64,000 nt of DNA from Acanthornis magna. Its lineage: Eukaryota; Chordata; Aves; Passeriformes; Acanthizidae. Below the pieces are notes generated by a model. That model saw only the letters and a list, made by a program, of their open reading frames with translations. It ran no database searches and had not been told where the DNA came from. Where the stretch lies: the NCBI GenBank assembly GCA_036785705.1, contig JAWUZG010000056.1, positions 2,791,001 through 2,855,000 of the forward strand, in the 5' to 3' direction. The position numbers were made by a program, and so were the translations under genes. Of this stretch, positions 35,601 to 47,700 are shown one piece after another. Position 1 is the first letter of the stretch. Each line of letters begins with the position of its first letter.

Positions 35601-36850
35601 TGCTTTTGATTCAGTGCAGTGAAGAACCTTCTGAAATCTCTGTCTGGATGCTGTACAGTAGCCCACTCTGAAGAGGGAGTCTGTCATGGTTACCCCTGCC
35701 AGAACTGTGGGCTGCTGACAAGGAGAACATGTTGCAGTGGCAACTCTGCCATGCAGCAAGAATGAAATATGCTCAGTTTCCGTCCCCACGGTTGGCTTCG
35801 TGCCTGTGCCTTGGACAGCTTCTCGAAATCTGTGGAGAAGTCCTGTTGCTTATTCAGAATTTCTGTTGAGCATTTGGGAATGGTTTCACTGGGGTAAGTA
35901 GATTGTGGAGGTGAACAAGGATTTCTTTGACCTGTTCATTAAGCTATTGAGAAGTGCCTAAAATTCTACAGCAATCCAGTGTCATATTGACTGAGATCTG
36001 GCCCTAGGCAATGTGCTTCCAGACTCACTATTTCAGTATAGGATCCAGCACACACTGAGGAGGAGGGAAGCTACTTGCGCTTTCCTTCTGTCCCCTTTAT
36101 TCTTAAGCATTTTGACTCTAAATCCACAAGTAACTTACTAATTAAATTGGAGGTGCAGGACTCAGCTCTGTGCATTTGAAAGCCTGGGCTTCCTTCTCAA
36201 GTTGTTAATGTAAATTGAAAGCTCTTCCATAAACTGAAAGATCCATTTCTAAAGAGTCTGTGATGTAAAACTCCTGAATTTGATCTCCATGTGGTTATTT
36301 AGTAACTCTTTCTTTAACTAGGCTCCCTAGAAGTATCCTACATTCTTAATGCAGTTTGACACCTAGAACAGTTATTCTTCTAGTGGAACAATTGACCTGT
36401 TACCACAGCTGAAATCCCTAAGTCAATATATTGAGGATCAAATGTGCTTTGCTTTTGTGGCTGTTTACTTTAGCTGGCTGAGATTGATTAGCTGGCATCT
36501 GGAGACACAGAAGGGCTGTTGCAGTTGGAGCTTGTGCACAGCTTTCTTGGCTTTTTTAGCTCATTTATGTTTTTATAATATAAGTTGAGGATTGTGTGAT
36601 GGCTTTTAGGGTCAATGAAGCAAAAAGTGTCATTCCATTTTCAGCTCTTAAAACTGAGCGTGTGACTAGTTCCTTGAATTCAGTGGGGCTGTTTGTAACT
36701 GTTTTGCATGAAGGCTTTAGTAGTTGAGACCAGATCTTGCAGAAACAAACTTCTAGGATTTGGGGTTTCCAGCCTGGCCTTGGTACTGCTTGCATTCACA
36801 CTGACATGGCTCCAGTGAAAAAGTCAGAATTGTATAGTGTGCCTTTAGAT
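32680..36850. other. AT-rich non-coding sequence
   Basis: No gene, RNA or repeat family is recognised. It holds a ten-C run (32924-32933) and an (ATC)5 microsatellite (33351-33366). Open frames on both strands, the longest on the minus strand at 34722-35129, have no recognisable motif and unremarkable composition. Confidence 0.5.
33351..33366. repeat. (ATC)5 microsatellite
   Basis: Five ATC triplets in a row plus a partial one. Confidence 0.8.
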
Positions 36851-36861
36851 TCTCTGAGGAT

Positions 36862-37210
36862 TGTAGGGCCTGGCAGAGAGAATTCAGGCAGACAAACCCA
36901 AGATGGTGAAAGGGAAACTTTATTTACAAGAAAGCTCTTTTGTATTTATTAATATTCTAGCAACTATTGGTCAACAAAGAATCTACCTCCTAAAACCATT
37001 GGTCACAGCTAAATAACACCTAATACCAAACACAGAGATTAAGAAAGTAAAAGAATGCAGCTTATCTCTGTTCTCTCTGAGAAAGAACAGAAAGAGTTCT
37101 AAAACAGTGCAACTACAGTATAGGAATCAAACAAACCTTTCCCCTTGACCCCAGCTTTCATCTCAACTACCTCTAATCTGTACTCTTAATAAGAAGTCAG
37201 TATTATTCTT
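36862..37210 (-). mobile_element. LTR of an endogenous retrovirus, minus strand, probably solo
   Basis: Read on the minus strand the segment shows the layout of a retroviral LTR: two CCAAT boxes (complement of 36998-37002 and 36966-36970), an AT-rich TATA-like patch (36943-36957), a polyadenylation signal AATAAA (36919-36924), and then a short end running to CCAGGCCCTACA at 36862, giving the usual terminal ACA. No gag, pol or env sequence adjoins it, so it appears to be a solo or truncated LTR. The 5' end is not settled. A TG...CA pair with GGAT on both sides (36858-36861 and about 37910) would make it about 1 kb long, but that match is weak. It resembles songbird ERVL/ERVK-type LTRs by layout only. 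Confidence 0.48.
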
Positions 37211-37863
37211 TTTGTAATGGATGAGTGGCTCAGTTATATTAAATCACTGTGGGCTGAAGAATCCACATGCAAAATCTAATTAAATATTTTGTGTCTGATT
37301 CTGATTGTACTTCTATGATGTAGATCTGACTCCGTGGAGATGCAGTAACTTATTCCGGTTTTATGAGGCCAGAGACTGTGGCCCATTGTCTGAGAGAGTG
37401 TAGTGCTGGTGAGAGGAGAGAGCCTTGTACTTCAGATTCCTGTGTGTTGGTGCTGCCTGAGCCCCTGCTCTGCTGTTGGGGAGTCCACCCTCTGCTTCTC
37501 CACCGTAAAGCAAGGGTGATCACACAGTAAAACCTGAGAGAAATGTGGCCTTTAGTGAACGCTGTTTGATCTGTGGCTCGAAAGCATGGTAAGGGTTAAA
37601 TGACTTAACATTCAAGTCTAGAGTAATGCTTGCGTTTGTGGTATAACTGAAGAGAAGATGGTACTGGTTTTAAAGAAGTTGTCGTCTCTGTGCCAGGAAA
37701 GTATCAGCCGGTTTTCAATAAATTACATCCTTCTCAATGGGGAGCAGGAGTAGAGCAAAGAGAAAAATTCTACTTCGTGTTAATTCTTCCTTTAGCATTT
37801 ATGTGAAATGAGGTTTAGTGTCAAGAATTGTCAAAAATAAAAACCTTTTTTTTTTCCTTTCAG

Positions 37864-37965
37864 TGTAATGCAACCAACCAACCTGCTGTTCTGGAGCATG
37901 TGGCTGGTTCAGGATTACAAAACCTGTGTGCTGGTCATGTCCAGCTCAGAGCTGTTAAGGGTTAA
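37864..37965 (+). other. Exon-like stretch after a strong acceptor
   Basis: A superb acceptor (ten T, then CCTTTCAG, AG at 37862-37863) is followed in its first frame by 33 open codons and a TAA at 37963-37965. The peptide begins CNATNQPAVLEHVAGSGL and ends LRAVKG. It would be a terminal exon. No good donor precedes the stop. I do not recognise it. Poly-T acceptors are common in this sequence, so chance is the likely explanation. Confidence 0.08.
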
Positions 37966-39537
37966 CAAAGCAGAGCCCTCACTAACCTGGCTGTAATTTG
38001 CACCACTGTAGCTGAGAGATTGCACTACTTTGTCTCCTAGTGCAGGTCTAGAGAGAATTCCTTTCCTGGCTTTCCTTTGGAGAGCTCGGGGCTGTGAGAG
38101 GGGGGGAATTAAACAAATCTCCAGGTACTCCTGATGTCATGATCAGTATTCTGCTGTTATTTCCACTTGTCAGGCACTGTTTGAGTTGCACAGTTTGGAA
38201 TGTTAAGCATCTGCTTTGTAAGTGTGTAGACATCAGGATCATTACAGATTTGTTTATGGAGATAAATTCTGCCTCTTCAGATTTGCATGTGAATTGAGAG
38301 GCAGACAGAAGTTTATACTTTCTGTAAGAATTATAGGGACAACTTCTAAAGTAAGCAATAGAAAGTATTAAAAAATAAAGGGTTAAATATAGTGTTTAGA
38401 CAGTTCTAGAGAGAAACTACTCACTTGCTTAATTATGTTTAGTGAACAGAAGTCTTAAAAATGCATCAGTATCAATTTTTTCCTACAGAATAAGCGAACG
38501 GGATTGTTGCTATTACATTTCCTTTCTGATGTGTATTTTAATAATCCAGCTATGATAATAGCTGATACATTAATAGACATAATTGTTACAGTGTCTTCAT
38601 TAGATCATATTTACAACATGGGGGTATTCGTGTGTTTGCTCAGTCCCTGTTCCATTGAAATTGCAGTATTTGTCACATATGCCTTTCTAAAAATCCTGTC
38701 CCCTGTGCGCTGATGGGCTCAGGCACCACTGTCACTGCTTGTGCTCAAGTCTTTAGTGCTTTCCTTAACCATTGGGGCCAACCTGTGTGTGTTGAGTGCA
38801 GTGTGGTGTGTCGGCAGAGGTGCTGGGGTGCGGTTTTGTACAAGTTGCTGGGTGCCAGAGATCCTCAGTGCTCTTTCAGCAGAGACACGAGGAGCAGGAA
38901 GCTGTATGTAATCTGAGAAAATTAGAACTTGATTAAGCAGTTTGCTGTAAATGCAGCTGGAGGAAGACTCATGTGTTAATCCATTCTGTCTGCCTGTGGG
39001 AAACCAAAATAAGGTGGTTTGATATTCCATGTAAGCTTTTCTGTATAATCCAGGCAAGTGTGTGCTTTTACTGTGCTGGAAAACCAGAGATATTTTTCAT
39101 CTTTCATGTGATAACATATCACCGGTATAAACCATTGCATGGCAGGGTGCTGGTTGTGTTTGCTTTTATTAACAGAACCCCTTCCTTTGCTTAGCAGAGG
39201 TGTCCCAATGCTTATTCTAAATCTTAGCCAAGCTAATCTCTGGCTTCTGAAAAAATGGCTTAATGCTCATTGCACACACTTGGATGTTAACAGCTTCTTC
39301 AGCTCATCAGTCTCTCACCAAATGCCATGGAAAGGGAGGGTTCAGACAGCGAAGAGAAGGAATAGAGTCAAAAAAACAGGGAGACTTTATTTTCTTCTCA
39401 TCTTGGTCTGCATGCAAAGTCAGTTTCTGTACGAAGTGCAGTAAAGTGTAATCAGAAGGGGGAGGAAACAGTTCCTTTTGCTTTGAACTTGATGTTAAAT
39501 GAAGTGAAATAATTTAAGTTAGAGTGTTGAATACTTT

Positions 39538-39562
39538 ATTATTTAAATTATTATTATTATTA
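39538..39562. repeat. (ATT)n microsatellite
   Basis: TTATTATTTAAATTATTATTATTATTACT: about five perfect ATT units with an interrupted left part. Confidence 0.75.
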
Positions 39563-40254
39563 CTTTGGAAGACTAAATGTAAGATTCTGTCATTCCATCA
39601 CTTCCTGAAGCTCACCATCCTTTGAGGTGTTGAGCATTAAATTAAAAATGAAGTGTCTCCCCAGCTGGGGCATCTGTACTCAGCAGAGAGTACAAACTGA
39701 CAAGGAGGCCTTATAGAATGGTATAGAACCACAGAAGACAAAGTCAGCGACTTAAGAAAATACCTCTGTGCCAGGACATTCTGTAAATTTCTCTGGAGAA
39801 ATCCTACAACCCTTCAAGAAAGTTGACCTCATTTGCATGTTTTGATTAGATTGCTGTCAGGCTTCTTCTGACTTCCTACAAAGAAGAGAAAAGTAGTTTT
39901 CTGAGCAAGTCTCGGGAACTTCTTTAAGTCACAATGCATTCCTTATAAATAACTTTATAACTGAAGAGTAGGATTTTTGTGTACTGTGTCTAAATCTCTA
40001 GGGGGAACATGATTTATCGTAAAGAGGAATGCTCTATATCTATATTCTATCTTCCACTTTAGTGAAGGGATCATCAATCTCCCAAGTAAATTCCTGAAGT
40101 ATTTATTAGTTAGCTCAGCCTCTGGTATTGTCACAGCTGGGAAGCTGTTTCTTTAAAGGACTCTAAATGAAAGCATAACTCGGGGGCATATTGCAGAGAG
40201 ATACAGAACTGTGTAACAGCTCTACAGTGTGGGAGTATCTTTAACAAGTGTGGG

Positions 40255-40273
40255 GGAAAGAAAGAAAGAAAGG
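40255..40273. repeat. (GAAA)n microsatellite
   Basis: Four GAAA units in a row preceded by a G run. Confidence 0.8.
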
Positions 40274-41628
40274 ATCTTATGCCCCCTCCCTTCCTTCAAG
40301 TGAGGGGAAATTCTAGAGGTAGAAAAATGAAGTTTGAAAGTGCTGATATATTTAGGTACAAGATAATGACCTACACAGCAGAGTTAAGCCAATGTGAGGA
40401 CTGTAGTGTTCACTGCCCTTAATAGGTGTGTGAGTGTCTGTCTTGAATAAGGATTAGGAGAATGTGGGCATGAAAATACTTAAAACATGCAGAAGCCCAA
40501 AGAGAAAAAGGAGAAACTGTACTTTCTTAATTTTTCATTACTTGTCATTGCCACTTGAAAATACCATGTTGTCATGGAAAGTCTTGTGTTTGCAAAGTGC
40601 TTCTGGTCACTTGCATTGCTTTGGTTAGGGAAGATGAATCTATGAAAACATATAATGAGCTAGGCACTATTTTCAACTTGATGGGTGTTTCCTGAAGTGT
40701 CTTATAAATAGAGAAAGGGTGGAAAATTTAGACTTCTGATGGCTTTGATTTTTCTAAGAAAAAGGAGAGTATTCCAAGCAAGATTTCATCAACCAAAATG
40801 CATATTAAAGATGCTTTGGCTGCACCCCAGCTTCTTTAGAGATGAGCTGTAAAAGTCATAGTTGAAATACTTGTGCAAGTGAAGGTAAATGAATTCTGCA
40901 GCTTTCCACTCTCATTAAAAGGTGCTATGGTTTATTTTTATTTCTTCTTCCATAAAAAGATGGAAATCATATGCAATACAGAATGTTTTTATCTTCTACT
41001 CCCTGAGTTAGTTATTCTTCTCTTTAATACACAGTTTTGGGGTTTTGTTTTGGTGTGATTGTTTTAACAGGGGAGGGTCTGCATTTACTTTTATTAGCTG
41101 TAATACTGGATCTTGGATTGGGCTAACAAATAGCTGGCCATTTACAATTACAGATCCTGCTTTGGGAGTGAGGTATCTTTGAGTTGTTGTCAACCTGACT
41201 CTGAGCAATGAAGTAATTCATGTGATGGAGGGTCTTCCCTTGGCCATTGGAGGTAGTTTAGCTATATTAGGATAAATCATGTCTGAATCCCATGAGCTGG
41301 ACCTGTTAGGCTGTCGATTATGTTGAAGTAATTTTAATTTGGATGAAATCACAATTCAAGCCATGTCTTGGTTTTCACAGTCAGACAAAAAGTATTTTCT
41401 GCCAAAAATATTCACTCGAGTGCAAGTAGTTTCCTTCTGTTCCCACCTATCCCCAAAATGCACATCCAGATGAAAACTCAGAGAAGCTCAAATGGTGGGA
41501 GGAGAAGGGGACTGCTGGTCATTTATAGTACTTTTTGCAGTGAGAGATTACTTAAAGCCTCACCTCTTGGAGGATTTGACTCTTCATCTCATCTCAGTTT
41601 CAGCCATGTGAAAGCAGCTATGAGCAAC

Positions 41629-41770
41629 CATAGAATCCTGAATGGTAAGTGACCCCCAGGGATCAGTGAGTGCAATTCCTGGCCCTGCAGAGGACTCCAA
41701 GGATCACACCGTGTGCCTGAGAGCATTATCCAAATGCTTCTTGCACTCAGGCAGGTTTGGTGCTGTGAAA
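41629..41770 (-). mobile_element. CR1 LINE, 3' end fragment
   Basis: The segment starts with CATAGAATCCTGAATGG, the reverse complement of the conserved CR1 3' terminus (ATTCTATG repeats). It continues with the known avian CR1 3'-UTR blocks: CAATTCCTGGCCCTGCAGAG, GGATCACACCGTGTGCCTGA, GAGCATTATCCAAATGCTTC and TTGCACTCAGGCAGGTTTGG. The element lies on the minus strand and is 5'-truncated to about 140 bp, like most CR1 copies in birds. Its left flank is the 3' end. CR1 inserts without typical target-site duplications. No open reading frame remains. Confidence 0.82.
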
Positions 41771-44700
41771 AGGAGAACGCAGGGCTGGCTGTGGCTGAGC
41801 TTGGCTAAGGACAAACAGAGCCAGGGTGTTGCAGAGCACAGTGCCAATGCCTCAGAGCAGGTTCTGGGAGGGCTCTGTGGGATGGTGTCCCTGCTCGGTG
41901 TGAGACACAGCACAGTGAGACAGGCCATGCATTGCTGTGCTTGCTGGGCCTGCAGAGCTGCAGTCCCAGCTCCCTGCTGCTTGGAAAGAAGGGGCAAATC
42001 ATCAGAGATATCTGACTGGAGTGCAGCAGGCTTCAGTGATGTGGAGATTGCTTTCCCCTCCTCGAGGTTCGGAGGGAGAGGTTGTTTCTGTCCTTGCACA
42101 GTTTTGTTGGCACCCAGAAAGGTGTTTTGAAGCATCAAGTCAGAGCTACCTTTAAAACATCAGGTATGGGTTGGAGCAAAAAAGAGATTTCCAGCCATGC
42201 CCATGACTGCATCCAGAAGTGTTGGCCTTCTCTGGAAGGGACAAAGAAATAGAGAATAATTAAACTAGGTAGGTTTTTATTTTGCTGCAATTAAAACAAT
42301 GGCAACCAGCTGCCTTGGTTTTCTCCAAACCTCAGTGATAACTCTTTCATTAAAAATAATAAACCAAACATTGTTAAGGGCAAAAGGCAATGGAATAGCA
42401 GGAGTGTTTTAAAGGTAGCATGCAATAACTCCAAGACCTATGGGCTGTTCTTTTTTTTGTAACTTTAAAGCTGAATTACAGCGCTGGAAGTCTTTATCAG
42501 TCTTCACTCCTTGTGCTCTCTCATGTGGCAAGTGTCTGTAGTAGTAAATAAGGAAGGACATCCTGAAAGATTTTCTGTCTCTTTCTTTTTTTAGCAGCAG
42601 AAATGTTTGTTGTTAGAGGGTTCTTTTTTCTTTTATTTTCTATTTTTTAATCAGCTGCCACTGGATGGTTCTTTAAATTTTAATGGCTGGGGGAGGATGC
42701 TGACTGCTGCCACAAGCTCTCCTGTTGCACTGGGGATATTGATTTGGATGTGTCTGCTGCTCACCTGTTCCTCTCAAGTGCCGTACCTTGCAGAGAAAAG
42801 CTGGCGAGGATTTTAGCAATCTCATCTAGTTCTAGCACATGCAGTGGGCTCAGTTGCATCAAGGAGTAATTTTAGACTCTTTTAATAAGACTTCTATCAA
42901 TGTTTATCTTCATTTCTAGTCAGTCTAAGTATAAAAGTAAACCATGAGAAACAAAGACCTTCCAACAGGTTGAGAATAAGGACATTTGAGGTCAACCTGC
43001 TTCACATCTTTATGCTATTAGTCTTTAGAGACATCTGTAATTCAGACAGTCCCAATATCCTTTGTGTTTTGCAGTTTTACATTTTGGCATCATATTCAGA
43101 GCAATTTTCCAGAACATTTAAAGAGAGGAAAATAAGATGTTTGGAAACAGCCCTACAGTTTTGCTGAACTCCAGGGTACCATTTACTTTGAGAAATGTTT
43201 AAGCAACTTCAATTGTTTCCTCTTTTAATGGCCTAATTGAGTTTTAGAACAAGCCAATGAAACTTTTTTCTTCTTGCTGTTTGTATAACATTCAGAACTT
43301 CAGTCCCCATCAGTTAACAGGAAGTGTCTGACTTCTGTTGTTCATTATGTATGGAACAGCGTGTGTCAACAGAAGATTGTTAGAATTAAAATGCAAATTT
43401 ACTGTTTTGCTTTCATTAGCATCACATGGCCTTAAACAATGCCATTTCTATCCTGGAAACTTAAATTTCAAAAACTAAGATGCATGTAATATGTAAGTTA
43501 GTGGGGTTTTTTTATTTTCACAAGGGATGGTCACCTTCTGCTATATAATGAAAATTTATTACTTCTATTTATCTAAGCTACTGAATCTAGCTACTGGAGT
43601 GCTTCTGTTGTCGTGGGGGTTTCTGTTTGGTTTATTTGTGGGGTTTGTTTTTTTTTAATTCCACTATGTTTTTATCAAAGAATTTGAATTTCTTGTTAAA
43701 ATACTAAAAGTAAAAGGTGCATTTTTAAATAGCCTGTTCTTCAGCAGGTCTGCAAAGGCAGTTCATTCATTAGATTGCACTCATAAAGGTTTAGCAAACA
43801 GTGAAGATTTTACACAGAATCTTTTCAACATTAATTTAATAAATTAAAGCTTTCACTGCCAGTTTCCTGTGATTTTTTTTTCATACTGAGCAATTACGTG
43901 TTGCTGCAATTAAAGGTTGAATTTGCAATATGCACTTCGACACAGCCCCTGCTGTGTCCTGACACTCACTGTCATCAATCCTTCCCCTTTCTCTCTGCAG
44001 CCTGTGTATCACAGCAGCCTTGTTGGTTTGGGCAGCAGTGGACTGTAAAAGGAGAGTGACAAGTGATCCCATCCTAGCTGTTCCTTGAGCTGCAGCTCCG
44101 TCCTGACCTCATTCATAGCTCTCAAAGCTGAACTCGAGTCCTGTCTCAGTTTCCTGCCCCTCTGTCCTCTTGCAGGAGAGCCCAAGGAACCTCCTCCCAG
44201 CTCTAAATGTGCATTTGTTGAGCTGTGCCACTAGCCTGACCCCAGCTGTTGTTGTTGTACCCCTCCAGGCTAAGCAGGACAACAGAAGAATTCCATCTTT
44301 AAGGGCTTTCAATTCACTAACTGGCATCTACCCAAAAATTACTGCTAGCATTCCAAAGCTGATATTCTTCCTAGAGAGACTAAAAGCTCACCAGTAGAGT
44401 GGCAATAGCTTTGAAAAGACTTGTGGTCCTTGCTGGAGGGTCCAAGGTGTCCAGGTTGGAGTGTCCAACCCACTGGGCGGATCACCACATTGATCTTATG
44501 TTCTGGCCCGTGGGCTCCTAGATGACATTATGTATATTAATGACTCTGGTACATTTTGGAAGTTTGCAGTATACCACACGGAAGGGTCAATTTACTTGGC
44601 ACCACAGGCAGCTCCAGCTCCACTAATTTATAGATATTGTAAACTGGTTTATAAATTATATTTCATGATAACAACGTATCAAAGAAACAATGGAGAAAGG

Positions 44701-47700
44701 AGATTTTTCTGCCAAACATAATTATGGAGATTTTGTATAGACAGAATGTCAGGGAGAGAAGAAAAAAGCTATTTCCTTTATATACTATGTGAATATTTCT
44801 TCATCTAAGAAAGCTGACTTCTAGCCATGAAGAGTTAACATTCGTGAGGAATGTGTGGAAACCTTACATAACTCGTTCAGTCTCATCTCATGGGTGTTTC
44901 TCTGTACACTCTGCCAGAACTAATTTCACGGTTTTAAAACAACTCGTGGTACAAAAAGAATACGTAATGAGTTGCCGTGAGATATGATTGTTTCCCATTT
45001 GAGAGATAGAAAGACCTGTAGCTCTCCAGGACTTATTAAGAATCATTTCTCAATTAAGCATGGGATGTATAGCTTAACAAAGGCTGTGTGGTTCCTCTTG
45101 AATACATCAGGGTTTGGCTGAGCAAAGCAGACCTTTTGCAAGCAGTTGAGATATTCTTCCCCCTCCTTCTCCCCAGCATCTTTTCCTCTGCTAGTTTATA
45201 AATTCAAAGAGACCGTAAGCTTGTGTAGACAAAAAACACTGACCTGGCATGGTCTGTCTTATCCTGCATTCTGAATCCCTGTCATATCTTAGAGTTTGAA
45301 AACAGACAAAGCTTTCTGGTGCTGTCAAAAAAGTCATCTTTGAGAAAGGAAGCAGCATCCAAACTGTCAAGACCAATACTTGCTCCCTCTCAGCCAGTGA
45401 CGTTTCACTCCTGAAGCCTGCATAGCAATAAAGCATTGACTTCAGTTACCAGAGTCTGCACAAAGTGCTGGCAAAAGCAGAGGCCGGGGAGAGAAAGTTG
45501 GATGGAATGGGGTGGGGAAAAGGATTCTGATCATTTTAATATTAGACACGTACAGAGAGATAAATGAGGTTCCCCCCTTCTAAGAAAGGCAGAAAATAAT
45601 GTTATACAAAAACCCCGGCGTTATACAAAATGGGGGAATGCTTTAGAAAGTGTGCCTAGGGTGCGAGCCAGCAGTTCATGGCAGATCTTGTCTCAGTTTG
45701 CTAAACAGTTTTTTGGATAATGAAATTTTTTTAAAAACAAACTTTGGGAAAAAAATAAAAATAAAATTGGTTTTTATTAGTTAGTTGTTGCCGAGACAGT
45801 GGACCATAAGAACACTCTTCCACCTCTGCATTTCAGGCAGATGTGAAGCGAAGTTAAAGTTCAGTTTGATAGCCCTGGCAAGGTCTCATATCACTTTTTG
45901 CGGCAGGAAGTCACAGGGGACTTAACTGGCTAATATTTACCCAGGTCTTTCCAAGTAATAAAGTGAGATTTATTTCCAAGTATCAGAGCCACTTCAGTTC
46001 AAATGAGTTAAAGTAGCTTTAAATGCTAAGGGAAATTTATGAGGATCTTTGGACCTCCAAAATACTTCAGTAAAGCAGCTGGGATTACTAGTAAAATTTC
46101 AGTGCCGTAAAAACGTGATTTGAAACAGAAACGTGGATGGATTGAGAGGGATCTCCTCCAACACAGTACACGGTGTTTCTGTGCAGCTGGGAGAGCGAGC
46201 GTTTCAGTCAGCAGTCCTGAATGGAAAATTCAGGGAGATGACTCACTGCTTTCTACTTCTTCTTGTGCTGGAAAGATGGAAACAAGGCAGAGATTCCTTT
46301 GTCTATCCCTTATTTGCCCTGCTGCTCTCTAGGGAGAGCTGTTCTGGATATCCTCCCTGTGGCTGCCAAGAGAGGAGGTGCAGGATGGCATCATTTCTGT
46401 GCTGCCAGGTGCCCACCTCAGGCACAGGTGAGGCTTTAGCTGCAAGGAGGGGTTGCACTGCTCTGTCTGCTGGGCAGCAGTGGTGACACGACAGATGATG
46501 TGGTGGCAGGATGCATGAAATAATTTAAATTAACCTCTCAAATTTTCTGTAACAGCAGTGCTGGAAGTCCTGCTAGTTCTTGGAAGAAATCCAAGAACAA
46601 ATTTCCATGCTTCTTATCCCAAACTCACTAGTGATGAAGGAAATTTTACTTCAGTAAAAATCATCTGTGTCCCAATAGGAAATATACCTTTTTATAGGAA
46701 ATTCTTTTTTTTTTTCCTCTTGCTAAACCTGTCATTTTTAATGTGGGAAAGAGCCAGATGATGTGAGGCACAAACACACATTGATTCTCTTTTTAGAAAA
46801 CCAGTGAGAATAGGGATGCAAATTAGTTCACTATACAGTTCTAATTAATCAGCCTCCCTTCTCTTTTCTTTATTCCAGTTACCTTGAATTAGAAGTCATG
46901 TTATCCTTTGGGCTCCAACTGACTTAATGTTTTAGCAAACTGCCTGTTCCTAATCTGACAAGGAAGGCAGAAAGGGTCAACACTCTTTGTATTGTAGTTA
47001 CTCCAAAACAATGACTGATTTTGGTTAGAATGGTATTTTGGGGCTATTTTGCTTCTCATATTTCAAAGCACAGCCGAAAATAAAGTGAGTGTGCCCTGAG
47101 ACACTGACTGTAACATATGTTGAAGGAATGTTCTATAAAGATAAACCAAACAGTTCCCCAGCACTAGCTGTAGATGGAATCTAGATTTGATTATGCTGTT
47201 TGACCTGTCCAAGATTCAGAGATGTCTGAGCCTGAGGTTTTTTTTGATGGTCTATTTTGCAGGGAAAGGAGAAGGAAAGATTGTGGTAGAGTAAGCAGAA
47301 AATTATTCAGCAGTTCCCTGTTATGTTCATTAAGAAGGCAGAGTGAGGCACTGAACTGTTATTTCAGTCAAATCTTCATTTCATTTATGTCAGTATTTTG
47401 TAAATAATTAATATGACATTTTAAGTTGACTTGTTTCCCAAAATAGCTGGAATACAATAATAAACTGCACTGCAGTCAATAGAAATAGCTATAATACCAT
47501 GTCCTGTTTTGAAATTATTTTTCACTTACTAGTCAAGCTGAATATTAGTGCTTCTAGGTAGGAGGTTATTAACTGTATTTGCTCTTTGAAGAGAAAAGAG
47601 CTCCTCATAAAGGTGACTTCGACAGCAAAGAAAAATTTCACAGCAGTAGCCAATTTCCTCAGGGAACAATTCCATGATTTCCCAGTCCAATGTAGATCTG

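Larger units (their letters stand above)
37211..41628. other. AT-rich non-coding sequence
   Basis: No gene recognised. Contents: an exon-like terminal stretch at 37864-37965, an ATT run near 39538, GAAA units near 40255, and a segment at 39716-39740 reading TATAGAATGGTATAGAA that faintly resembles a CR1 end but continues without CR1-like sequence. Confidence 0.45.

Noticed and set aside
39716..39760. Possible CR1 end (TATAGAATGGTATAGAA)
   Set aside because: Only the first few bases resemble CR1; the following sequence does not match the CR1 3'-UTR blocks seen at 41629.
42595..42816. Acceptor-like T tract followed by 70 open codons resembling a signal peptide
   Set aside because: Same pyrimidine bias, no donor, no recognisable protein.
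46816..46823. Octamer ATGCAAAT motifs (also near 12359, 22419, 25734, 43391 and 54571)
   Set aside because: About the number expected by chance in 64 kb of AT-rich DNA, and they do not cluster.
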